From contig CAVRBW010000002.1 of assembly GCA_963719325.1 (NCBI GenBank), forward strand, positions 48,964 to 112,963: DNA of 64,000 nt, given 5' to 3'. Of this stretch, positions 43,308 to 52,300 are shown in pieces; position 1 is the stretch's first letter, and each line of letters starts with the position of its first letter. This stretch comes from DATBLE01 sp963719325 (lineage in GTDB: Bacteria > Actinomycetota > Thermoleophilia > Gaiellales > Gaiellaceae). Under the pieces are notes generated by a model, which saw only the letters and a list, made by a program, of their open reading frames with translations, did not search any database and had not been told where the DNA came from. A program made the translations under genes and the position numbers.

Positions 43308-44000
43308 GTGTCGAGGGTCGAGCGGGATCCTGAACGCGGCCGAGCGGCTGCGGCCAAGTTGAAGGCGCTCGGCGTGAAGGGAATCCTCATCAAGGCAGCC
43401 GAACAGGGTTACATCACGCAGCTCGCATGCAAGATGCCCGAATGCTTCTGCCCCGAGGAGCTTGGAGGCGCGTGCTACTTCGAGCCGGTCGCCACGAAAA
43501 GCGACTGGATACCCACCCACGAGCACTTCCCGCTCTCCAAGAAGGACGGCGGCCTCGTCGCTGTGGACAACGCCATCCTGGCGCACCGCCTCTGCAATCG
43601 CCTCGACTACTCCATACGCGTCGGCCGTTCGTACGCGCGCGATCTCGAGAGGATTAGGAAGGCCCGCGAGGAGGCGACCCGCCGCCGAAATGCCCAGATC
43701 GGCAACAAAGTCCCCCGGTCGTTTTTCGTTGGGGCCGTCGACGAGTCCGGCGAACCGGTCGAGGAGACCGAGCCGGAGGCAGAGGCAGCGACGCCGAAGC
43801 CGAAGAAGGCGCCAGAGTGGAAGTCGCGACCGGACAACGAGAAGGCGCAGTACCTCCTCGACCACCCGACGCTCTCCGATCGCACCTGGACGAACGAGCC
43901 TCGGCTCAAGGGCGAGAAGCGCGACGCCTTCATCCGTCGCATCCTGCTCGGTGAGGTTCTGCAAGGCGAGGCCCGTCGAGTCCAACCCAGGAGGCCATAA
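43308..44000 (+). CDS. HNH-like zinc protein
   Basis: 230 residues. Cysteines in LACKMPECFCPEE and GACYFEP, then WIPTHEHFPLSKKDGG and NAILAHRLCNRLDY, resemble an HNH/treble-clef nuclease core (His-Glu-His ... Asn ... His). A basic helical region and an acidic linker follow, with a C-terminal piece (YLLDHPTLSDRTWTNEPRLK). Nuclease activity is plausible but not proven by these motifs. Shares one inter-repeat interval with the next small gene. Confidence 0.6.
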   Translation: MSRVERDPERGRAAAAKLKALGVKGILIKAAEQGYITQLACKMPECFCPEELGGACYFEPVATKSDWIPTHEHFPLSKKDGGLVAVDNAILAHRLCNRLDYSIRVGRSYARDLERIRKAREEATRRRNAQIGNKVPRSFFVGAVDESGEPVEETEPEAEAATPKPKKAPEWKSRPDNEKAQYLLDHPTLSDRTWTNEPRLKGEKRDAFIRRILLGEVLQGEARRVQPRRP

Positions 44001-44004
44001 CGAC

Positions 44005-44268
44005 GTGAACGTCAGCTGTGAGATCGAAGGGACTGAACTCGAAGGTGACACGGCATGGTTGCGAGTATCCGTGCGAGCTGTTCGCGCTGCAGGCATGAGA
44101 CTGAGTCGTTCGGGACAAGCGAGAGGAGCATTTGAGGAGCATCCAACGCTGTCTCGCGCTTATGCGCGAAGAGTGTCCGGCAGGGGAGAGCGCTTCGCCT
44201 TGGCCGACGCATCCGGCCACTTCAAACTGCCCCGCGTGTGGCTCGATCGGCTACGCACCGCAGATTGA
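44005..44268 (+). CDS. Hypothetical small protein
   Basis: 87 residues from GTG 44005, with CAGGAGGC upstream and only four bases after the HNH-like gene's stop. VSCEIEGTELEGDTAWLRVS and FALADASGHFKLPRVWLDRL show no known domain. Probably made with the HNH-like protein, so a functional pair (for example activity plus control) is possible. Confidence 0.5.
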   Translation: MNVSCEIEGTELEGDTAWLRVSVRAVRAAGMRLSRSGQARGAFEEHPTLSRAYARRVSGRGERFALADASGHFKLPRVWLDRLRTAD

Positions 44269-44296
44269 CTTCAACTGACCGCGCCGCCGGCCAGCC

Positions 44297-44327
44297 GCTC
44301 AGGCGACCTCCCTGAACACTCACCAGA
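44297..44327 (+). repeat. Array repeat 17
   Basis: Core GACCTCCCTGAACACTCACC, somewhat diverged. Confidence 0.75.
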
Positions 44328-44370
44328 CGGCGTCCCTTCACCGGGAACGCAAACAGGAGGAGATCAACAA

Positions 44371-44685
44371 ATGTCCACAACGCTGAAGCTGATCCACAAA
44401 GCAATCGGAGCGGAGGTCCGTCGTGGCAGGTACGACGTCGTGCTCGACGGGGAGCGTGTCGGTTCAGTCGAAATGAACGACACGTTCGAGACTCCAATCG
44501 AACCCGGACGTCACACGCTGCAAGTCCGCGACGGCCGGAAATCAAGCCGAACCAAGACCTTCGACGCCGGCAACGGCGAAACCCTCGCTTTCCGATGTAC
44601 CGGAAAGAGCATCTTGCCGATCTTCCTCTTGTCCTTCGTTGTTCCCAGCCTGGCACTCTCGCTCGTCCGGGAGACTCGGGCTTGA
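44371..44685 (+). CDS. Hypothetical protein with C-terminal membrane segment
   Basis: 104 residues, CAGGAGGAG before the ATG. A small beta-sandwich-like part (YDVVLDGERVGSVEMNDTFE, PGRHTLQVRDGRKSSRTKTF) is followed by one hydrophobic helix (ILPIFLLSFVVPSLALSL). It resembles PEGA-like tail-anchored proteins, but the match is weak. Confidence 0.6.
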   Translation: MSTTLKLIHKAIGAEVRRGRYDVVLDGERVGSVEMNDTFETPIEPGRHTLQVRDGRKSSRTKTFDAGNGETLAFRCTGKSILPIFLLSFVVPSLALSLVRETRA

Positions 44686-44850
44686 AGCTTCAGCCGTCGT
44701 GGTCGGGATGGACGTCCTGTTCTTCCGAAGCCACCTCTGGGAACGGCTGGCAGCCAACGTTGGAATCGTCTGGTGTTCGCAGCGTTCCACTTCAGGTTCC
44801 TGCATCGCCCATAGAAAAAGCCGCGACGAGGTACGGCCACAGCCAATGCG

Positions 44851-44881
44851 CCTCGAGGGACATTCCTGAACTCTCGCGCAG
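44851..44881 (+). repeat. Array repeat 18
   Basis: Core GACATTCCTGAACTCTCGCG. From CAG at its end the DNA matches the region after repeat 21. Confidence 0.85.
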
Positions 44882-44974
44882 CGGGCCGTGTTTCCGCTGG
44901 ACTTGGCCAGCCGGGTGACGGCGGTACGATCGACGAGATTCCTGACGACCCGCGCAATTCGGAGGTGAATACCG

Positions 44975-45613
44975 ATGAACGACAACCCGACCTGGCAGGT
45001 CGCGCACCTCGACGACATCGAGCGGCGCGGCAGAGATATTCCGGTGCGCGAGCACCTCGGGATCCACGCATTCGGAATCAACGCCTACACACCCGGCGAG
45101 GACGGCACGCTGATCAACGAGCACGACGAGGCCGGCTCGGGCCAGGAGGAGCTGTACATCGTGCTCGACGGCAAGGCGACCTTCGAGATCGACGGCGAGG
45201 CATTCGACGCGTCGCCAGGAACACTCGTGTTCGTCGGGCCGGAGTCGCGGCGGAAGGCGACCGGGGAAGGAACGATCCTCGCTGTCGGCGCCACACCCGG
45301 CGAGGCGTACCAGGGGGTCGACTGGGGTGAGGCGTGGCCGTTTCACAGTCAGTCGATGACCGCCTACGGTGAGCAGCGCTACGGCGACGCGCAGGAAGCG
45401 GTACGCGCTGCCCTCGAGCGCATGCCTGACCACGCGGGCTTGCACTACAACTACGCGTGCTTCGCAACGCTCGCGGGCGACACCGGCGACGAGACGTTCG
45501 ACCACCTCCGACGGTCCGTCGAGCTGCTCCCACGGTTCCGCGAAGACGCGCGCAGAGACGACGACTTCGCCGCCCTACGCGACGACCCGCGGTTCGAGGA
45601 GGCTCTTCGCTGA
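44975..45613 (+). CDS. Cupin protein with C-terminal TPR-like helices, paralogue 1
   Basis: 212 residues. The N-terminal cupin has HDEAGSGQEELYIVLDGKAT and GTLVFVGPESRRKAT. The C-terminal 100 residues are helical (YGDAQEAVRAALERMPDHAG, LHYNYACFATLAG) in TPR style, ending FAALRDDPRFEEAL. Function unknown. Close copy at 55788 and a distant one at 50656. GGAGGTGA precedes the ATG. Confidence 0.85.
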   Translation: MNDNPTWQVAHLDDIERRGRDIPVREHLGIHAFGINAYTPGEDGTLINEHDEAGSGQEELYIVLDGKATFEIDGEAFDASPGTLVFVGPESRRKATGEGTILAVGATPGEAYQGVDWGEAWPFHSQSMTAYGEQRYGDAQEAVRAALERMPDHAGLHYNYACFATLAGDTGDETFDHLRRSVELLPRFREDARRDDDFAALRDDPRFEEALR

Positions 45614-45647
45614 GCGCGTACATTTCGACCCTCGACGAGCTGAATCC

Positions 45648-45678
45648 GTCAGGCGACATTTTCTGAACACTCGGGACA
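45648..45678 (+). repeat. Array repeat 19
   Basis: Core GACATTTTCTGAACACTCGG, one base longer in the middle. Last clear repeat of the second array section. Confidence 0.78.
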
Positions 45679-45757
45679 ACCGAGCGGCCTGCTACTGGAT
45701 CTGAGTCGCGGCCGGCCGCGGGTTCAGATACCACGCCGGCGGGAAAGAGACGACGCG

Positions 45758-46198
45758 GTGGAACCGCGTCTCGACGTGATCACCTTGGCCGTGGCCGACC
45801 TCGAACTCGCGCTCGCGTTCTACCGCCGTCTTGGTTTCGAGTCGAAAGGCATCGTCGGAACGCAGTGGACGGACGAGATGACCGGCGCGAATGGCGCCAT
45901 CGCGATGTTCAAACTCGACGGCGAACTGCTCCTCAACCTGTACCCCCGCTCTGATCTCGCCAAAGACGCAGCGATTCCGGTCGGGCCGCCACAAAGCGGC
46001 GAGTTCAGCCTCGCGCAACTCGTTCGTAGCCGCGACGAGGTCGACGAGCTACTGGAGAACGCGGCGGCTGCGGGCGCCACGGTCACACCAGCCCACGACC
46101 GACCGTGGGGGATCTACTCCGGCTACTTCCACGATCCTGATGGCCACCTTTGGGAGGTCATCTGGAACCCGGACGGGATTCCGAAACCGCGCGGCTGA
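45758..46198 (+). CDS. VOC-family protein
   Basis: 146 residues from GTG 45758. LDVITLAVADLELALAFYRR, VTPAHDRPWGIYSGYFHDPD and GHLWEVIWNP are typical; H and E metal positions are present. Likely a small-molecule modifying or binding protein. It follows repeat 19 but has no clear repeat after it. Confidence 0.83.
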   Translation: MEPRLDVITLAVADLELALAFYRRLGFESKGIVGTQWTDEMTGANGAIAMFKLDGELLLNLYPRSDLAKDAAIPVGPPQSGEFSLAQLVRSRDEVDELLENAAAAGATVTPAHDRPWGIYSGYFHDPDGHLWEVIWNPDGIPKPRG

Positions 46199-46296
46199 AG
46201 CCCTACGGTGCACGTGCCAGGCGGTCTTGATGAACCATCGCGGTGGTAGCCGCCTTGCCTCGAGCCATGCCCAAGCTCTCTCTCACGGTGGTAATC

Positions 46297-46472
46297 CCCG
46301 GTGATGAGACCGGAGACCGCTCGCGCCAGATCGCTGTCGGAAGTGACGCACAGGTCCGCCTGTAACTGCCTCCGCGCCACGAATTCGGCGTCGTAGGTGG
46401 TTTCCCACCCAGCTGGTCTGCGACCCTCCACGCCGTCCGCTGCAGCACCTCATCGCCCAGGAAACGAACCTT
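46297..46472 (-). pseudogene. PIN-domain (VapC-like) toxin fragment
   Basis: KVRFLGDEVLQRTAWRVADQ lies in one minus-strand frame and WETTYDAEFVARRQLQADL with LCVTSDSDLARAV in another. Together they match the C-terminal half of VapC-like PIN ribonucleases, including the late acidic residues. The N-terminal half and any antitoxin are missing. A remnant. Confidence 0.6.
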
Positions 46473-46537
46473 CAGCGAAGCCCACCGGGGCGAAGCACGG
46501 ACGGATGGCGAGCGCGATTGCATGTGCGGGCTCATGC

Positions 46538-47038
46538 TCAATCGTCGGCGAGAAGCTCGAAGAGCACGCTGTCTCGCCAAACCCCACCACTCAAGAAGCG
46601 CTTGCGTGCGACGCCAATCCGCGTAAACCCGTTCCGAGCAAGCACGCGCTGGGAGGCACCATTCTCAGGAGAGGCTGTGGCTTCGAGTCGGTGCAGACCA
46701 AGGTCGGTGAATGCGTACTCGATCATCGCTGCAAGCGCACGAGTTGCAAGCCCCCGTCCGTTTTGGTCCTGCGATACCCAGTAACCGACCGATGCGCTTT
46801 GCAGCGGGCCGCGCATGATGTGCGAGAGGGAGATGACGCCTGCGATCGCGCCCTCGTCGAGGATTGCGAGCCGCACTCCGTCGCCGCTCTCAAGCCACGC
46901 TCGTTGCCCCTCGTCGGTCAGGTAGTCCTTCGGCCTCTCGGGCTCGGACGGCATGAGGAATGACTTGTTCTTCAACTGCAGGGCCGTCAATTCGGGGATG
47001 TCGGACGGCTCGAATGGCCGAATGATTTCTGTGTTCAC
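46538..47038 (-). CDS. RimJ/RimL-type GNAT acetyltransferase
   Basis: 166 residues from GTG 47038. IIRPFEPSDIPELTALQLKN, SVGYWVSQDQNGRGLATRAL and HRLEATASPENGASQRVLAR (then GF) define the RimL-like group. Usual targets are protein N-termini or small amines. Upstream GGAGCGGAG could be the ribosome-binding site. Confidence 0.87.
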   Translation of the reverse strand: MNTEIIRPFEPSDIPELTALQLKNKSFLMPSEPERPKDYLTDEGQRAWLESGDGVRLAILDEGAIAGVISLSHIMRGPLQSASVGYWVSQDQNGRGLATRALAAMIEYAFTDLGLHRLEATASPENGASQRVLARNGFTRIGVARKRFLSGGVWRDSVLFELLADD

Positions 47039-47124
47039 TTGTGCTCCGCTCCTATACGGATCGCTTGGGTGCAGCGGCTGCGAAGGGAAGCAAGGCGGGA
47101 GGCACATGGCCCCCTCCCCACCTC

Positions 47125-47301
47125 GTGGCCGAGCGTCTTTCGCCAGCCGCGCGGGATGTGTTTTCGCGAGGCGCTGACGACGATGATGCTACGTGGGAGC
47201 GGGTGCGGGCTGAGCTTTGTCGCCGGCGGTCGCGATACTCGGCTACTACAGGCCAAGACGCTCTCGCCTCAGCGATCCACGAGCTCACGGCATCCAGGTG
47301 A
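47125..47301 (+). CDS. Possible small hypothetical protein
   Basis: A 58-residue frame from GTG 47125: ERLSPAARDVFSRGADDDDA, then WERVRAELCRRRSRYSATTG. Composition looks protein-like, but there is no family match and no firm start. Divergent from the GNAT gene. Confidence 0.3.
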   Translation: MAERLSPAARDVFSRGADDDDATWERVRAELCRRRSRYSATTGQDALASAIHELTASR

Positions 47302-47396
47302 AGGCGTAGCCCAGTGCTCGCCCGAGAGGCTGCAGCGGTGTTGCATCCGAATGCCACCCAGAAGGTCGGGGATTGTCAGGGAACAATCCTGAATTC

Positions 47397-47435
47397 GGTG
47401 CGCTGCGGCATTCTGTCGGAACGCCGCAGCGCACC
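47397..47435. terminator. Long hairpin after the minus-strand cupin gene
   Basis: Perfect 13-bp stem GGTGCGCTGCGGC and complement with a 13-base loop, nine bases beyond the cupin stop. Confidence 0.65.
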
Positions 47436-47443
47436 CGCGAGAG

Positions 47444-48016
47444 CTACGGCCGTTCAGCCCACGGCAGCTCGTCCCAGCGTGCTGGACGCCGAACCTCCCA
47501 TGTCCCGCGACGCTCGGGATTCTCCGTATCGACATCGGATCCCGCGTCGTAGCGGAGCGCGACCTCGGATCGGCGGGATACCCGCTCCAGATCGTCGCGC
47601 CGGTTTCCCGTGGCGAGGATCACGCACGGCCCGGCTTCCGTCGCGACGAAAGTGTGCGCGGTCATCGGCGGGCAATGCACGAAGTCCCACGTCCGCAGGT
47701 GCCGTTCCTGGTCTTCGATGATGAGCACGCACTCGCCCATCAAGATCAGGAAATCCTCCTGAACCGACTCTGCGTGGTAGAGAGCTGCCGGCTGCCCCGG
47801 CGGCACGACACGGATCGTGAACCCGGCGTTCGGCTTCACGTACTCCGTGAGATCGGGTCTGCCCCGCAGGACGAAGTCGTCTGACTCGAAGATGCAGACG
47901 CCGCCGTACCACTCGTTGTTGACCCAGGCGGCATCAGCCGTGTTGACGATGAACCATCCCGGCGTGACGGGAGCAAGCCCCGATGCGACACGTTCAAGGC
48001 GTGCTTCAGTGACCAC
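47444..48016 (-). CDS. Cupin-family protein, distant paralogue
   Basis: 190 residues from GTG 48016, with GAGGAGG upstream. ERVASGLAPVTPGWFIVNTA, YHAESVQEDFLILMGECVLI, HCPPMTAHTFVATEAG and the ending RWDELPWAERP align with the cupins at 30286, 41422, 53383 and 55103. It is the most diverged member and is on the opposite strand. Confidence 0.83.
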   Translation of the reverse strand: MVTEARLERVASGLAPVTPGWFIVNTADAAWVNNEWYGGVCIFESDDFVLRGRPDLTEYVKPNAGFTIRVVPPGQPAALYHAESVQEDFLILMGECVLIIEDQERHLRTWDFVHCPPMTAHTFVATEAGPCVILATGNRRDDLERVSRRSEVALRYDAGSDVDTENPERRGTWEVRRPARWDELPWAERP

Positions 48017-48581
48017 AGTTCCTCCTCGTAGTTGATCTCGTTGACAGCCGCCGATGCACGCCACCGACAGCTGGCGCGTGTTCAGCAGCCTCGCCGCGGG
48101 CCGCACCACTGTGCGCCCGAAGGGCGTGGACAGGTGGGATCAACTACGCCGGAGACGCCACAGTTCCGAGTCTAACCGCTGGCACCTCATGTACATCATC
48201 CAGCCCGGACTCGCGTGAACGAGCTCGAACCGCTGCATCTCACCCCCCTCTCTGTCGCGAGGGGCGCGCGCGTTGCAGCTAGATCTACCGCGCGTACGGC
48301 TTGGGGAAGACCGGTGAGCGCGAGCACGACGAGGTGGAACTTAGGCTACGAGGGATGCTGCCGGTGAGGAAGACCTTCGGGATCCGAGAGGAGCGACCAG
48401 TGACTGAAGCACTCGGCAGCGAGACCGAATTCAACCGGCGGACGATCCGCGAGGCAGAAGATGAAGAACGTTCGTCAGCCTGCCGACTTCTCGAAGCCCG
48501 TTCGCTATGCGCACGGCCCTGACTCCGCACTTGCCGGGCCGAGCGGCCAGGCGAGTATCCGACCCGGTTAGGCTGAGCTTC
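48017..48581. other. Intergenic stretch without a recognised gene
   Basis: No convincing coding frame. It contains a 10-bp inverted repeat, GTAGTTGATC (48028-48037) and GATCAACTAC (48138-48147), about 100 bases apart, which may mark an old small insertion. Open frames at 48285-48522 have no recognisable product. Confidence 0.5.
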
Positions 48582-49160
48582 GTGGTCGAAGCGACGTACA
48601 CGGTCAAGGCTCTCGATGAGTCGACGTGGGCTGCGTTCGCCGCGCTGGTCGAGCGCAACAACGGCGTCTTTGGCGGCTGCTGGTGCATGGGGTTCCACCC
48701 CGAGGGGGTCGGGAGGGGGACCACTCCCGCCCTCAACCGCGAACGGAAGCTCGATCGCGTTCGGGCACGGACGGCCCATGCGGCGCTCGTTTTCGACGGG
48801 AACGACTGCGTGGGCTGGTGCCAGTTCGGGGCGCCGGACGAGGTGCCCCGGATCAAGAGCCGCGCAGCGTACGAAAAGGGACAGACGACCTCGCCCGACT
48901 GGCGGATCGCGTGTTGCTACGTCGGCAAAGGACACCGGCGTCAGGGCGTGGCCACCGCCGCGCTCGCCGGTGCCGTCGATCTCATCGCGGGCCTGGGCGG
49001 GGGAACCGTCGAGGGATACCCGGAGGACGCCGGCTCCGTGCCTGCCGGCTTCCTCTTCAACGGCGCTCTGTCGACCTACGAGAAGCTCGGCTTCATCCGC
49101 GACCGCAAGATCGGCAAGCACCGCTGGGTCGTGACCAGGGTCGTCGAGCCGAGGTCGTAG
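48582..49160 (+). CDS. GNAT-family acetyltransferase
   Basis: 192 residues from GTG 48582. GGCWCMGFHPEG, ACCYVGKGHRRQGVATAALA with the acetyl-CoA loop, and YEKLGFIRDRKIGKHRWVVT match a common actinobacterial GNAT of unknown substrate. Confidence 0.85.
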   Translation: MVEATYTVKALDESTWAAFAALVERNNGVFGGCWCMGFHPEGVGRGTTPALNRERKLDRVRARTAHAALVFDGNDCVGWCQFGAPDEVPRIKSRAAYEKGQTTSPDWRIACCYVGKGHRRQGVATAALAGAVDLIAGLGGGTVEGYPEDAGSVPAGFLFNGALSTYEKLGFIRDRKIGKHRWVVTRVVEPRS

Positions 49161-49320
49161 GAGACGCGCTGGTCCAAGCCAGCTTCCTGTGTTCTTGACC
49201 GTGGGATGATCCCACGTCGCGTAGCGGCGGCCCATCTCTCTAAGCGAGGTTGCCCTGCCTTTGGAGGCAGCCGAGGGGACCCGACGCGCAGGAGCGCCGA
49301 GTTGACGCGTCGACCCGACG

Positions 49321-49704
49321 CTAGGAGGTCTTCTCGAGGAGGACGACGCTCTCCTGCTCGTTCGGGTCGGTGCGCGCGATGACGGCGCGAACGGTCGTAT
49401 CGCCCGGGTTGTACGGCTGGTGCGGCACGCCTGGCGGGATGTAGACGAAATCGCCGGCACCGGTCCGCATGACGTGCTCGAGGTTCGGCCCGTGTCGCAT
49501 CTCGGCGACGCCCTCGAGCACGAAGATCGCCGTCTCGTGCGCCTCGTGCAAGTGCGGCTCCGCTGACGCGCCCGGGGGCATCTCCAGGATGTGCATGCAG
49601 ATCGCCTTCGACCCGGCGCTCTCGGCGGAGATGCCGGCGAAGTAGTCGAGCCCCTGCTTGCCGCGGAATGTCTCCTCGCCCGAGATGAGCCTGCACTCGT
49701 CCAC
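49321..49704 (-). CDS. Cupin-domain protein
   Basis: 127 residues if started at GTG 49704 (a longer frame reaches 49821 but overlaps the divergent SDR gene). ECRLISGEETFRGKQGLDYF, EPHLHEAHETAIFVLEGVAE and IPPGVPHQPYNPGDTT give a full set of cupin ligands. RTDPNEQESVVLL closes it. Function unknown. Confidence 0.8.
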   Translation of the reverse strand: MDECRLISGEETFRGKQGLDYFAGISAESAGSKAICMHILEMPPGASAEPHLHEAHETAIFVLEGVAEMRHGPNLEHVMRTGAGDFVYIPPGVPHQPYNPGDTTVRAVIARTDPNEQESVVLLEKTS

Positions 49705-49771
49705 GCGCCTGATTATTGCGTGGCACGGAGCGATAGGGTCGTCCGGCCAGCGATCAAGGAGGCGGGTGCGG

Positions 49772-50602
49772 GTGAACGTTTCTTCGCGATTCGACGTCGC
49801 CGGATTCGGGGTGATCGTCACCGGCGGTGCCAGCGGGCTCGGGCTCGCGTACGGAGAGGTGCTCGCTGCGCACGGCGCGCGGGTGACGCTGATCGACGTC
49901 GACGCCGAAGGCCTCGACGCGCAGGCCTCCCGCCTCCGGGGCGACGGCCTGGACGTGCGTGGCGTGGTCGCGGACGTGACCGATCATCCCGCCCTCGACC
50001 GCGCGATCGACGAGGCGGCGGATGTCTACGGCCGGCTCGACGTCGCGTTCGCGAACGCAGGAATCGATCCTGGGGTCGGTTTCGTCGGCGCCTGGGCCGG
50101 CGGAGCGCGCCCACGCCTGGAGGACGGCGCGATCGAGCGCTACACCGACGAGCGTTGGAACCGGGTGATCGACATCAACCTCAACGGGGTCTTCGCCACG
50201 GCCCGGGGGGCCGCCCGGCACATGCGTGCCCGCAACGTCGGGAGGATCGTCGTGACGACGTCGCTCGCGGCGACCAGGGTGGAACCTGCGATCGGCGCGG
50301 CCTACATGGCCGCCAAGGCCGGCGCTCGGCACCTGACCCATTGCCTCGCCCTCGAGCTCGCGGCCTACGGCATCACCGTCAATGCGATCGCGCCGGGGTT
50401 CTTCGTCACGAATATCGGCGGCGGCCACGCGCACGACCCCGACCTGCAGGCAGCGCTGGCGAAGGACATTCCGATGCACCGCGTCGGGCAGCCGGACGAC
50501 ATCAAGGCGCTCGCGCTCTTCCTGGCGTCGCCTGCCTCCGAGTACATCACCGGGCAGGAGATCGTCATCGACGGCGGCTGGGGGCTCGGCGTCGCGGACT
50601 GA
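49772..50602 (+). CDS. Short-chain dehydrogenase/reductase
   Basis: 276 residues from GTG 49772, with AAGGAGG upstream. The NAD(P) loop VTGGASGLGLAYGEVLAAHG, DVTD, NAG, catalytic S (TTSLAATR) and YMAAKAG (YxxxK) are all present, as is the closing GQEIVIDGGWGLG. D in DVDAEGLD after strand 2 suggests NAD preference. Substrate unknown. Confidence 0.9.
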   Translation: MNVSSRFDVAGFGVIVTGGASGLGLAYGEVLAAHGARVTLIDVDAEGLDAQASRLRGDGLDVRGVVADVTDHPALDRAIDEAADVYGRLDVAFANAGIDPGVGFVGAWAGGARPRLEDGAIERYTDERWNRVIDINLNGVFATARGAARHMRARNVGRIVVTTSLAATRVEPAIGAAYMAAKAGARHLTHCLALELAAYGITVNAIAPGFFVTNIGGGHAHDPDLQAALAKDIPMHRVGQPDDIKALALFLASPASEYITGQEIVIDGGWGLGVAD

Positions 50603-50655
50603 GTCGCTTCGTCGCCCGTACACTCGCGTCGAACAACGACCCGAAGGGGGCTTCC

Positions 50656-51294
50656 ATGAGTGGTTACGAGGTGGCGCACCTCGACGAGATCGGCGAGGTG
50701 GACGACGGCCGCGAACCCATGCGGCCCGTCCGGCACCACCTCGGCATCTCCGCCTTCGGCGTCAACGCGTGGACCGCCCGCGCCGCCGGCGATCGAATCA
50801 TCAACGAGCACGACGAGTCGGACGACGAGCAGGAGGAGCTCTACCTCGTGCTGCACGGCCGCGCCGTCTTCGAGCTCGACGGCGAGCGCGTGGACGCGCC
50901 CGCCGGCACGTTCGTCTTCGTCCGGCCCGCGGCGAAGCGAACGGCCTTCGCCGAGGAGGCCGGAACGACGATCGTCGCGGTCGGCGGCGTCCCGGGAAAG
51001 GCGTACGAGGCCGACGGCTGGGAGCTCTGGGCCCCGCTCAGGCCTCTGTACGAGGCCGGTGAGTACGCCGCTGTCATCGACCGCGGACGCGACGTGATCG
51101 AGGCCAATCAGTACGCCGGGCCGTTGTACAACCTCGCCTGCTGCGAGAGCCTCGCCGGCCGGACGGCCGACGCGGTCGAGCACCTCCGCCGTGCGATCGA
51201 CCGGTCGGAGCAGTTTCGCTCCTACGCGAAGGGCGATTCCGACTTCGATCCGATCCGCGACGAGCCCGCGTTCAAGGAGCTGATCGGCGGCTGA
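50656..51294 (+). CDS. Cupin protein with TPR-like helices, paralogue 3
   Basis: 212 residues. HHLGISAFGVNAWTARAAGD, HDESDDEQEELYLVLHGRAV, GTFVFVRPAAKRTAF and the helical end (YNLACCESLAGRTADAVEHL, FDPIRDEPAFKEL) align along the whole length with 44975 and 55788, at clearly lower identity. No array repeat borders it, so it may be the resident ancestor type. Confidence 0.83.
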   Translation: MSGYEVAHLDEIGEVDDGREPMRPVRHHLGISAFGVNAWTARAAGDRIINEHDESDDEQEELYLVLHGRAVFELDGERVDAPAGTFVFVRPAAKRTAFAEEAGTTIVAVGGVPGKAYEADGWELWAPLRPLYEAGEYAAVIDRGRDVIEANQYAGPLYNLACCESLAGRTADAVEHLRRAIDRSEQFRSYAKGDSDFDPIRDEPAFKELIGG

Positions 51295-51359
51295 AGCGCT
51301 CGCCGTACACGGTCTCACGCGCTCCGGCTGGGTGCGCTCGACCCGGCCGGGGACCGAGC

Positions 51360-51905
51360 ATGGAACCCTCCGGCGGGCTGCGGTGTAATCCGGACGTGAA
51401 GCGCACTCTCACGCTCGTGGATCGCGCACCGATGCTCGCGGCTACCGGCTGCGGCATCGTTGCTCTGGCGGTCGCCGTGGGCGTGCCCTCCCCAGGTGTC
51501 GCCGCCGGTGAGGCCTGCCGCGGGCAAGTCAGCCATGCGGTGATTCCCGCGTGGGCGCGGGCGGGTTTCACCGACGCACGGCCGCGGGTGCCGTATGTCC
51601 TCGGGCGATCGGGACGGATCGTCGGGATCCTCTTCGGATATCCGCTGCGCTCCCCCCCAGCCTCGGGGCGCGCCAACAAGATCCTGTGGGTTTCGCGAGC
51701 GCCCGTGAAGACACCGACGGCGCTCTGGATCAGGGCGCAGCGGATGCGCGGGAGCCGGCCGATCGGCGCACCGACCACCCATGTCGTGCGGAACGGGCCT
51801 GGACCTTCCTACCTCGATGTGCCCGAGCCTGGATGCTGGCGGCTGACGCTCAGCTGGGCGGGTCGGGCGGACGCGCTCGACCTCGTCTACACCCGCGAGC
51901 CCTGA
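51360..51905 (+). CDS. Hypothetical secreted protein
   Basis: 181 residues (ATG 51360; GTG 51396 possible). A hydrophobic N-terminal stretch (CGIVALAVAVGVPSPGVAAG) looks like a signal peptide, followed by a beta-rich domain (GIVGILFGYPLR-like IVGILFGYPL, NKILWVSRAPVK, GCWRLTLSWAGR). No family recognised. Confidence 0.55.
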   Translation: MEPSGGLRCNPDVKRTLTLVDRAPMLAATGCGIVALAVAVGVPSPGVAAGEACRGQVSHAVIPAWARAGFTDARPRVPYVLGRSGRIVGILFGYPLRSPPASGRANKILWVSRAPVKTPTALWIRAQRMRGSRPIGAPTTHVVRNGPGPSYLDVPEPGCWRLTLSWAGRADALDLVYTREP

Positions 51906-51911
51906 GACCTC

Positions 51912-52256
51912 ACTCGACCCGCGGCCCGTGGGGGCGTAGCGGTGGTGGAGGAGGATGGAGTTGCCGGCCAATCGCGGAAGCCGGCGCCATGGCAGACGCC
52001 CGAGTCCCACATCTCCCTGACCTGCACGCCCGCCGCCTCCAGCTTCGCCTTCGCCTCGGCGACGTCGGGGACGCCCAACGCAATCGTTCCGGGCGGCAAC
52101 GGCGTGAACTCGTAGTCGTGAGTGTGCGGTGTCATCACGCGAGCGTCACGTTGCCGATCTCGTACTCGACCCAGTCCTCGGCGGGCGAGTTCGGGTTCCG
52201 CTCGAGGCCCAGCACCTCCCGTAGAAGCCATCTTCATATTCGGTAGCCACTTTCAT
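51912..52256 (-). pseudogene. VOC-family gene with several frameshifts
   Basis: Minus-strand pieces VLGLERNPNSPAEDWVEYEI, then MTPHTHDYEFTPLPPGTIAL, GVPDVAEAKAKLEAAGVQVR and AGNSILLHHRYAP lie in different frames. Together they rebuild a VOC protein of about 110 residues. Breaks fall near 52140 and 51985. Confidence 0.7.
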
Positions 52257-52259
52257 TTG

Positions 52260-52265
52260 TATAGT
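52260..52265 (+). promoter_or_regulatory. Possible -10 box of the carbonic anhydrase gene
   Basis: TATAGT in an AT-rich patch, about 36 bases before the start codon. The -35 region is weak. Confidence 0.3.
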
Positions 52266-52300
52266 GAAAACTCACCGTCTTCTCCAAGAAGGAGCCCTGA

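Noticed and set aside
29536..45678. Classical integron with attC sites
   Set aside because: No integron integrase is present and the elements lack the GTTRRRY/RYYYAAC cores and extended fold expected of attC. I keep only the analogy.
29536..45678. CRISPR array
   Set aside because: Elements are 100-1000 bases apart, imperfect, and separated by protein-coding genes, with no cas genes.
47375..47398. Further array repeat (GTCAGGGAACAATCCTGAATTC)
   Set aside because: Only the outline matches; the right half is absent and it overlaps a hairpin. Too weak to count.
48285..49460. Minus-strand frame of about 390 codons
   Set aside because: Antisense to the GNAT gene at 48582, Ser/Arg-rich, no recognisable fold.
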